Source: JAZKIX01 sp040384645 (GTDB taxonomy: Bacteria; Pseudomonadota; Gammaproteobacteria; Burkholderiales; Burkholderiaceae_D). From it: DNA of 10,371 nt. Position 1 is the first letter of the stretch. Every line of letters begins with the position of its first letter. This document shows, in pieces, positions 5,549 to 10,371 of this stretch. The translations under genes and the position numbers were made by a program. The notes beneath the pieces are model-generated. The model was not told the origin of the DNA. It searched no databases and was given only the letters and a program-made list of their open reading frames with translations. Location of the stretch: positions 1-10,371 of the forward strand of contig JAZKIX010000211.1 in NCBI GenBank assembly GCA_040384645.1. The letters run 5' to 3'.

Positions 5549-7098
5549 TACAATTGTGGGTTCAGTTTTTCAATTTTTGAATGCAGCTTGTTCAATGCCG
5601 ACAAATATGCCTTGGCCGATGCCATCACGATGTCAAGGTCGGAACCGACGCCATTGACGATGCGCCCTGCTTTCGATAATCGCATCGTCACTTCGCCTTG
5701 CGACTGGGTGCCAGTGGTAATTGCGTTGACTGAAAACAAAACCAGTTCCGCGCCGCTAGCCACCTTGGTTTCAATTGCATTCACCACCGCGTCGACCGGG
5801 CCATTGCCCTGTCCTTCGCAGCGAAATTCTTGCCCGTCGATGGAAAACACGACGTTGGCGCTGGGCTTCTCTCCAGTCTCTGAGCGCTGCGAGAGCGAAA
5901 CGAAACGATAAAACTCATTGGTTTGCGAATGCTGCTCGTCCGAGACCAGCGCCATGATGTCTTCGTCGAAAATATCCGACTTGCGATCCGCCAATTCTTT
6001 AAAGCGAGAAAACGCCGCATTGATTTCGGTTTCGGATTCCAGATCAATCCCTAATTCATGCAGGCGCTGTTTGAAGGCATTGCGGCCCGACAGCTTGCCC
6101 AACACGATCTTGTTAGCGCTCCAGCCAACATCTTCGGCACGCATGATTTCATAGGTTTCACGCGCCTTCAAAATACCGTCTTGGTGAATCCCTGAAGCAT
6201 GGGCAAATGCGTTGGCGCCGACCACGGCCTTATTGGGCTGCACAGCAAAGCCGGTAATTTGCGACACCAGCTTGGAAGTTGGCACGATTTGCGTGGTGTC
6301 GATTCCGACTTCCAGATTGAAGTACGCGCTGCGGGTCTTGACCGCCATCACGATTTCTTCCAGCGCCGTATTACCGGCTCGTTCGCCCAAGCCATTGATG
6401 GTGCATTCCACCTGACGCGCGCCGCCGATCATCACCCCGGCCAGCGAATTAGCCACCGCCAGTCCCAGATCGTTGTGGCAATGTACCGACCAAATCGCCT
6501 TATCCGAATTGGGAATACGCTCACGCAGGGTTTTGATCATTTGACCGAACATTTCTGGCACGGCATAGCCCACCGTATCAGGGAAATTGATGGTGGTCGC
6601 GCCTTCGGCAATCACGCCCTCGATCACGCGGCACAGGAAATCGATCTCGGAGCGGCTCGCATCTTCCGGGCTAAACTCAATATCGTCAGTAAATTGTCGC
6701 GCGAACCGCACCGCCTGTTTGGCTTGCTCCAACACTTGTTCGGCCGACATGCGCAGCTTCATTTCCATGTGCAAGGGCGAGGTCGCGATGAAGGTGTGAA
6801 TCCGCTTGCGGACAGCCGGCGCCAGAGCCTCGGCAGCACGTGCGATATCGCGGTCATTGGCGCGCGACAGGGAACAGATCGTGGAATCTTTGACGATACC
6901 GGCGATGGCCTTAATCGATTCAAAATCACCTTGCGAAGCGGCGGCGAATCCAGCCTCGATCACATCGACTCGCATCCGCTCCAATTGCTTGGCGATGCGG
7001 ATTTTTTCATCCTTGGTCATCGACGCACCGGGCGATTGCTCGCCATCGCGCAAGGTCGTGTCAAAAATGATGAGCTTGGAGGAATCGTTTGCAATCAT
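5548..7098 (-). CDS. leuA: 2-isopropylmalate synthase
   Basis: Encodes 516 residues, typical of the bacterial LeuA1 type. It condenses acetyl-CoA with 2-oxoisovalerate, the first committed step of leucine synthesis. The HMGL-like TIM barrel begins with FDTTLRDGEQSPGAS (12-26), containing Asp13 and Arg17; the metal ligands continue at His206 and His208 in VHCHNDLGLAVANS, and Asn242 lies in NGLGERAGN. A linker with GIHQDGILK (303-311) leads to the C-terminal LeuA dimer/regulatory domain, with GNGPVDAVVNAI (431-442), the region that binds leucine for feedback inhibition. The ATG at 7098 follows a CGGAG ribosome binding site seven bases upstream. It lies 51 bases after pssA with no clear promoter between, so co-transcription with pssA is likely. 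Its substrate derives from the ilv pathway encoded upstream. Confidence 0.98.
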   Translation of the reverse strand: MIANDSSKLIIFDTTLRDGEQSPGASMTKDEKIRIAKQLERMRVDVIEAGFAAASQGDFESIKAIAGIVKDSTICSLSRANDRDIARAAEALAPAVRKRIHTFIATSPLHMEMKLRMSAEQVLEQAKQAVRFARQFTDDIEFSPEDASRSEIDFLCRVIEGVIAEGATTINFPDTVGYAVPEMFGQMIKTLRERIPNSDKAIWSVHCHNDLGLAVANSLAGVMIGGARQVECTINGLGERAGNTALEEIVMAVKTRSAYFNLEVGIDTTQIVPTSKLVSQITGFAVQPNKAVVGANAFAHASGIHQDGILKARETYEIMRAEDVGWSANKIVLGKLSGRNAFKQRLHELGIDLESETEINAAFSRFKELADRKSDIFDEDIMALVSDEQHSQTNEFYRFVSLSQRSETGEKPSANVVFSIDGQEFRCEGQGNGPVDAVVNAIETKVASGAELVLFSVNAITTGTQSQGEVTMRLSKAGRIVNGVGSDLDIVMASAKAYLSALNKLHSKIEKLNPQL

Positions 7099-7119
7099 GG
7101 TGTGCTCCGCAAAAAGTAT

Positions 7120-7139
7120 ATATAAATCAGAATTTATAT
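7120..7139. repeat. A/T-only inverted repeat between pssA and leuA
   Basis: ATATAAAT (7120-7127), a four-base CAGA spacer, and ATTTATAT (7132-7139) form a perfect eight-pair palindrome in the 51-base spacer. On the minus strand it is followed four bases later by TTTTT (7111-7115). The stem has no G-C pairs, so it is a poor terminator. It could be a protein-binding site or just an AT-rich spacer. Confidence 0.45.
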
Positions 7140-7149
7140 TAAAAAATGA

Positions 7150-8031
7150 TCAATCCAGATGATCGTGATCGTCGTCTTCGGTGGTCTGGACGATGCTGAC
7201 CGGTTTGCCCTTTAACATGCGCCATAAAAATATCGCGTAACCGGATAAGCCGTAAAAAACGAACAAACCGAATAAGACTTTTGGCGCATCGCTAGCTACC
7301 GCGACAATGCCGAGCACAATCAAAAATACAGCGATGAAAGGCACCGACTTTTTAAAGTTTATATCTTTAAAACTATAAAACGGCACGTTCGTCACCATCG
7401 TCAAACCCGCCAGCAAGGTGATGCTCCACGATACCCAACGCAGATCCGTGCCGCCGATCCGCAAGTCTTCCATCAAAAGGACGAAACCGGCTACCAGTGC
7501 CGCCGCCGCCGGACTGGGCAAGCCTTGGAAATAGCGTTTGTCCACTACTTCGATATTGGTATTAAAGCGTGCCAAACGCAGCGCCGCGCCGGCGCAATAG
7601 ACAAACGCCGCCAGCCAGCCCAGTTTATCCATGCCGCGTAGCGACCATTCATACACCACCAGCGCCGGCGCCGCACCAAAAGAAACCATATCGGACAGGC
7701 TATCGTATTGCGCGCCAAATTCGCTCTGGGTGTTGGTCAGGCGAGCGATACGACCATCCAGTCCGTCGAGAATCATGGCGATAAAAATTGCCACTGCGGC
7801 AGGCTCGAAACGCTGGTTCATCGCCATCACGATGGCGTAAAAGCCGCAAAATAATGCAGCAGTTGTAAACGCATTGGGCAGCAAATAAATACCGCGCCGC
7901 TGAAACGTTTTTCGCATCGGCGAAGCGTCACTCGCAGCACGCATCCGGCGCTGCGTAAAGCGCTTGAAGCGCGAAACCTTCGGTGCCTGCGACACATTAT
8001 TTTTTGCCTTGCGGCGCGGGAAAGTAGCCAT
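7150..8031 (-). CDS. pssA: CDP-diacylglycerol--serine O-phosphatidyltransferase (phosphatidylserine synthase)
   Basis: Encodes 293 residues. It transfers a phosphatidyl group from CDP-diacylglycerol to serine in the inner membrane, giving phosphatidylserine, the precursor of phosphatidylethanolamine. The full CDP-alcohol phosphotransferase motif is present: Asp89, Asp92-Gly93, Ala96-Arg97, Gly106, Asp110 and Asp114, in the DGRIAR...GAQYDSLSD segment. Several hydrophobic segments follow the motif (about 137-155, 176-188, 204-216, 230-247 and 252-270). About 47 Lys/Arg-rich residues precede the first membrane segment, and the C-terminus ends in an Asp/His cluster (EDDDHDHLD). The ATG at 8031 has a weak GGA site; internal Met codons 30 and 39 lack better sites. 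It lies upstream of leuA, as in other Burkholderiales. This is the membrane (type II) family, unlike the peripheral E. coli PssA. Confidence 0.95.
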   Translation of the reverse strand: MATFPRRKAKNNVSQAPKVSRFKRFTQRRMRAASDASPMRKTFQRRGIYLLPNAFTTAALFCGFYAIVMAMNQRFEPAAVAIFIAMILDGLDGRIARLTNTQSEFGAQYDSLSDMVSFGAAPALVVYEWSLRGMDKLGWLAAFVYCAGAALRLARFNTNIEVVDKRYFQGLPSPAAAALVAGFVLLMEDLRIGGTDLRWVSWSITLLAGLTMVTNVPFYSFKDINFKKSVPFIAVFLIVLGIVAVASDAPKVLFGLFVFYGLSGYAIFLWRMLKGKPVSIVQTTEDDDHDHLD

Positions 8032-8168
8032 TCGTAGTCCGTTTCGATGCGCTAGATGTAAGGGGTCAAGCTATTGCTACGTATGTAAAAAGAATGCCTG
8101 AACGCCGCGAAAGAACACATTCCGGATTGCATTCCTGCCTTACCAACTCGATTAGAACCGCAAATTAA

Positions 8169-8239
8169 GGGGGTATATGACAAAACACGTGCTTACCCGC
8201 ACGTTTTCATTGCGCAAAATAAAATACTGCCACCAGTAT
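8169..8239. repeat. 71-bp dispersed intergenic repeat, copy B
   Basis: Gap-free partner of 2551-2621, in the same orientation. It shows GGGGGTATAT, 16 variable bases, the 33-base conserved core (8195-8227) starting ACCCGCACG, 8 variable bases and GTAT. Its right end overlaps the terminator hairpin of the small lipoprotein gene. On the minus strand this copy can also form CGTGC-GGGTAA-GCACG, whose loop GGGT is complementary to ACCC in the conserved left block. It lies 137 bases upstream of the pssA start. Confidence 0.75.
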
Positions 8240-8240
8240 T
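8213..8240 (-). terminator. Terminator of the small lipoprotein gene
   Basis: Minus-strand AATACTG-GTGG-CAGTATT (8234-8240 with 8223-8229), seven perfect pairs with a tight four-base loop, followed by TTATTTT. It starts seven bases after the TAG stop of the lipoprotein gene. The stem is A/T-rich, but the geometry is that of an intrinsic terminator. Confidence 0.7.
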
Positions 8241-8247
8241 AAAGCCG

Positions 8248-8475
8248 CTATTTTTGTTCGTTTTCATCCACCGATTTCATCCGCTCATTCAATTGCTGTT
8301 TCATTTGTCCTTCAAGCGCCTTGGCTTTCTCCAAAGCTTCGCGTTGTGTCTTGAGTAAATCAGGTGGCACAGGCGGCGGTTCAGCTGGTTTGCACGCGGA
8401 CAAACTTAGCAGCACCGACGCCGCCAACATACGCGCAATGCCGCTTGAATTTTTATAAAACGAAAATGGCGTCAT
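8248..8475 (-). CDS. Small putative lipoprotein, function unknown
   Basis: Encodes 75 residues from the ATG at 8475. The N-terminus has Lys8 and Arg15, a hydrophobic stretch (about 16-26) and a lipobox ending LSAC, with the modified cysteine at position 28; residue 29 is Lys, which by the usual +2 rule would not retain the protein in the inner membrane. The mature part is only 48 residues: a Pro-rich segment (KPAEPPPVPP), then a charged helix with heptad-like spacing (about 41-70) that may form a coiled coil. A GGAAGG ribosome binding site (8484-8489) eight bases upstream fixes this start; the longer GTG frame to 8535 would run through the ilvC terminator and lacks signal-peptide character. 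I do not recognise a named family. Confidence 0.75.
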   Translation of the reverse strand: MTPFSFYKNSSGIARMLAASVLLSLSACKPAEPPPVPPDLLKTQREALEKAKALEGQMKQQLNERMKSVDENEQK

Positions 8476-8483
8476 GCCGTCTG

Positions 8484-8489
8484 CCTTCC
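8484..8489 (-). promoter_or_regulatory. Ribosome binding site of the lipoprotein gene, next to the ilvC terminator
   Basis: GGAAGG on the minus strand, eight bases before the ATG at 8473-8475. It begins one base after the T-rich tail (8491-8498) of the ilvC terminator, so a transcript must pass that terminator, or start inside it, to include this site. Confidence 0.7.
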
Positions 8490-8490
8490 A

Positions 8491-8525
8491 AAAGAAAATG
8501 GGGCGACACACTGTGTACGCCCCAT
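8491..8525 (-). terminator. Rho-independent terminator of ilvC
   Basis: Minus-strand ATGGGGCG/CGCCCCAT stem (8518-8525 with 8498-8505) extended by ACAC/GTGT with a three-base loop and a one-base bulge, then TTTTCTTT. It lies about 22 bases after the ilvC stop and is the most G-C-rich terminator in the window. It should end most ilvBHC transcripts. Confidence 0.85.
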
Positions 8526-8546
8526 TCTTAATCACACAAGAAAATC

Positions 8547-9563
8547 TTAGTTCTTGCTTTGATCAACCAGCTTGTTCTTCGCAATCCAAGGCATCATCGC
8601 GCGCAGCTTGCTGCCGACTTCTTCGATTTGATGCTCGGCGGTCAAACGACGACGGGAAATCAGGGTTGGTGCGCCAGCCTTGTTTTCCAGGATGAAGCTC
8701 TTTGCGTATTCGCCGGTTTGAATATCTTTCAGACATTGACGCATGGCGTTTTTGGTGTCTTCGGTCACGATGCGTGGGCCGGTGACGTATTCGCCATATT
8801 CCGCATTGTTGGAAATCGAATAATTCATGTTGGCGATACCGCCTTCATAGATCAGGTCGACGATCAATTTCAGTTCGTGCAGGCATTCGAAATAAGCCAT
8901 TTCTGGCGCATAACCAGCTTCGGTCAAAGTTTCAAAACCCGCTTTGATCAGTTCAACCGCACCACCGCACAGTACAGCTTGTTCGCCGAACAAATCTGTT
9001 TCTGTTTCTTCACGGAAGTTGGTTTCGATGATGCCGGCACGGCCACCGCCGTTAGCCATTGCATACGACAAGGCGATATTGCGTGCATTGCCTGATTTAT
9101 CTTGATATACAGCGATCAGATGGGGCACGCCGCCGCCTTGGGCATAGGTACCGCGCACTGTGTGGCCTGGCGCTTTTGGCGCGATCATGATGACGTCCAG
9201 ATCGGCGCGTGGCACGACTTGGCCGTAATGTACGTTGAAGCCATGGGCAAACGCCAGTACCGCGCCTTGCTTGGCGTGCGGTGCGATATTTTCGTTGTAA
9301 ACCTGCGCGATGTTTTCATCTGGCAGCAAGATCATGATGACGTCAGCAGCTTTAACTGCATCGTTCACTTCAGCCACGTTCAGGCCGGCGTTTTTGACCT
9401 TGTTCCACGATGCGCCGTCTTTACGCAGGCCAACCGTAACTTTACAGCCGGAATCGTTCAAATTCTGTGCATGTGCATGACCTTGTGAACCGTAACCGAT
9501 GATGGCAACGTTTTTGCCTTTGATCAGGGACAGGTCGCAATCTTTATCGTAAAAAACTTTCAT
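8547..9563 (-). CDS. ilvC: Ketol-acid reductoisomerase, class I
   Basis: Encodes 338 residues, the length of the short class I enzymes (the E. coli class II form is about 490). It isomerises and reduces acetolactate or acetohydroxybutyrate with NADPH and Mg2+ in valine and isoleucine synthesis. The N-terminal Rossmann domain has GYGSQGHAHAQNL (23-35); the cofactor loop VGLRKDGASW (44-53) carries Arg47 and Ser52, consistent with NADPH. The C-terminal all-helical domain holds the metal and catalytic residues Asp190, Glu194, Glu226, Glu230 and Ser251, with Lys130 in APKAPGHTVRGTY. The ATG at 9563 has an AGGA site seven bases upstream. It follows ilvH by 57 bases with no terminator seen between, so an ilvBHC operon is likely, ending at the hairpin at 8491-8525. 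Confidence 0.98.
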   Translation of the reverse strand: MKVFYDKDCDLSLIKGKNVAIIGYGSQGHAHAQNLNDSGCKVTVGLRKDGASWNKVKNAGLNVAEVNDAVKAADVIMILLPDENIAQVYNENIAPHAKQGAVLAFAHGFNVHYGQVVPRADLDVIMIAPKAPGHTVRGTYAQGGGVPHLIAVYQDKSGNARNIALSYAMANGGGRAGIIETNFREETETDLFGEQAVLCGGAVELIKAGFETLTEAGYAPEMAYFECLHELKLIVDLIYEGGIANMNYSISNNAEYGEYVTGPRIVTEDTKNAMRQCLKDIQTGEYAKSFILENKAGAPTLISRRRLTAEHQIEEVGSKLRAMMPWIAKNKLVDQSKN

Positions 9564-9620
9564 GATTTTTCCTAAATAGGGTTGAATCGTTGTTAGGGGA
9601 ATGAGTAAAACGCTACTACA

Positions 9621-10112
9621 TCAAACTTTAAGAATACGTTCGCCGCGGCCAATACCTGAACCGCCAGTACGAACCGTTTCGAGAATTGCAGTGCGGTCGA
9701 TCGAATCGATGAACGCATCGAGCTTGGTTTTATTACCCGTCAATTCGATGGTGTAAGTCTTTTCGGTGACGTCGATTATGCGGCCACGGAAAATATCCGC
9801 GGTGCGTTTCATTTCTTCACGTTCCTTGCCGACGGCGCGTACTTTGATGAGCATCAGCTCCCGCTCAATGTGCGCGCCTTCGGTCAGGTCGACTACTTTC
9901 ACCACTTCGATCAGGCGATTTAAATGCTTGGTGATTTGCTCGATCACGTCATCCGAACCGGAGGTGACAATCGTCATGCGCGACAGCGTAGCGTCTTCGG
10001 TCGGTGCCACGGTCAGCGTTTCAATGTTGTAGCCACGCGCCGAAAACAAGCCAACAACACGTGACAAGGCACCGGCTTCGTTTTCCAGCAAAACAGAAAT
10101 GATATGGCGCAT
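9621..10112 (-). CDS. ilvH: Acetolactate synthase small (regulatory) subunit
   Basis: Encodes 163 residues, matching IlvH/IlvN-type regulatory subunits of E. coli isozyme III. The subunit activates the large catalytic subunit and gives feedback inhibition by valine. An N-terminal ACT domain (about 3-77) shows LLENEAGALSRVVGLFSARG, with Gly14 and Asn29, positions where E. coli IlvH changes relieve valine inhibition. The C-terminal domain contains ELMLIKV and the GRIIDVTEKTYTIELTG segment. The ATG at 10112 lies one base past the ilvB stop, and its GGAGGA ribosome binding site (10121-10126) is inside the ilvB coding end, pointing to translational coupling. Some Burkholderiales annotations call it ilvN; ilvH is used here on similarity to the 163-residue form. 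Confidence 0.96.
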   Translation of the reverse strand: MRHIISVLLENEAGALSRVVGLFSARGYNIETLTVAPTEDATLSRMTIVTSGSDDVIEQITKHLNRLIEVVKVVDLTEGAHIERELMLIKVRAVGKEREEMKRTADIFRGRIIDVTEKTYTIELTGNKTKLDAFIDSIDRTAILETVRTGGSGIGRGERILKV

Positions 10113-10113
10113 A

Positions 10114-10371
10114 TTAAAGGTCCTCCGAGCCGAGTAACATTTCGCTCAGACCCTTGCCGGCCTTGACCATCGGCCAGACATTCTCGGATTGATCGGTAAT
10201 GAAATTCATGAATACCAAACGGTCTTTCATGCCAAACGCTTCTTTCAAGGCGCCATCGACATCGGCAGGGTTTTCAATCTTCATGCCGACATGACCGAAA
10301 GCCTCGGCCAGCTTGCTAAAGTCAGGCAATGAATCCATGTACGACTCGGAATAGCGCGAACCGTAATCGAT
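10114..10371 (-). CDS. ilvB: Acetolactate synthase large (catalytic) subunit, C-terminal end only
   Basis: The last 85 codons are present; the reading frame enters from the window edge, so no start is visible. The segment reads IDYGSRYSESYMDSLPDF and then KLAEAFGHVGM, the C-terminal part of the ThDP-binding domain in acetohydroxyacid synthases, and ends VWPMVKAGKGLSEMLLG. The full enzyme uses thiamine diphosphate, FAD and Mg2+ to condense two pyruvates, or pyruvate with 2-oxobutyrate. The TAA stop at 10114-10116 is separated by one base from the ilvH ATG. Because ilvH and ilvC follow, this is the biosynthetic enzyme. The gene could also be named ilvI, since partnership with an IlvH-type subunit defines isozyme III in E. 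coli. Confidence 0.93.
   Translation of the reverse strand: MDYGSRYSESYMDSLPDFSKLAEAFGHVGMKIENPADVDGALKEAFGMKDRLVFMNFITDQSENVWPMVKAGKGLSEMLLGSEDL

Noticed and set aside
6199..7125. 308-codon open frame on the plus strand opposite leuA
   Set aside because: Antisense to intact leuA, with no recognised motif or membrane/signal pattern; a complementary-strand shadow.
7099..7149. Leucine leader-peptide attenuator upstream of leuA
   Set aside because: Only 51 bases separate pssA and leuA; there is no run of Leu codons, and no G-C-rich terminator/antiterminator pair.
8187..8208. Plus-strand terminator from ACGTGC/GCACGT followed by TTTTC in repeat copy B
   Set aside because: No plus-strand gene precedes it, and the matching stem is absent in copy A, so it is treated as part of the repeat.
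8476..8535. GTG-started 95-codon form of the small lipoprotein
   Set aside because: The extra 20 codons run through the ilvC terminator hairpin, and the resulting N-terminus does not look like a signal peptide.
1..10371. CRISPR arrays, insertion sequences, prophage or defence genes
   Set aside because: No regularly spaced direct repeats, transposase-like proteins or target-site duplications were seen; the tRNA at the edge shows no integrase or attachment-site duplication nearby.

Overview
The window is a compact bacterial chromosomal region in which every convincing gene is read from the minus strand. The gene order, read in the direction of transcription, is ilvB (3' end)-ilvH-ilvC-small lipoprotein-pssA-leuA-rpsO-pnp-quinone oxidoreductase-tpiA-secG-tRNA-Leu(GAG). 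This is a housekeeping block characteristic of Burkholderiales (Betaproteobacteria). The protein sequences and the intermediate base composition judged by eye suggest an Oxalobacteraceae-type organism. That family placement is inference; no search was run.

Region by region, going from high to low coordinates. (1) 10371-8547 holds branched-chain amino-acid synthesis: the end of the acetohydroxyacid synthase large subunit (ilvB), its regulatory subunit (ilvH, one base after ilvB), and class I ketol-acid reductoisomerase (ilvC), closed by a strong hairpin terminator. (2) 8475-8248 encodes a tiny putative lipoprotein whose ribosome binding site abuts the T-tract of the ilvC terminator. (3) 8247-8032 is non-coding; it carries a second terminator and one copy of a 71-bp dispersed repeat. 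(4) 8031-5548 holds phosphatidylserine synthase (pssA) and 2-isopropylmalate synthase (leuA). (5) 5547-2638 holds ribosomal protein S15 (rpsO) with a very good sigma70 promoter, a terminator, a long structured leader, PNPase (pnp) and another strong terminator. (6) 2621-155 holds the second copy of the 71-bp repeat, a zinc-independent quinone oxidoreductase, a tpiA promoter, tpiA and secG. (7) 96-1 holds a promoter and the 5' two thirds of a tRNA-Leu gene.

Functionally, ilvB/ilvH/ilvC and leuA feed valine, isoleucine and leucine synthesis. pssA makes phosphatidylserine for phosphatidylethanolamine. rpsO and pnp form the classical ribosome/RNA-decay pair. tpiA is glycolytic and secG belongs to the Sec translocon.

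Most of the window is ordinary core genome. The least ordinary signal is a pair of 71-bp intergenic repeats (2551-2621 and 8169-8239) that align without gaps, with sharply conserved blocks separated by variable blocks at fixed spacing. No mobile element, CRISPR array or defence system is visible. No gene-free stretch exceeds 300 bases; the longest is the 259-base rpsO-pnp spacer.
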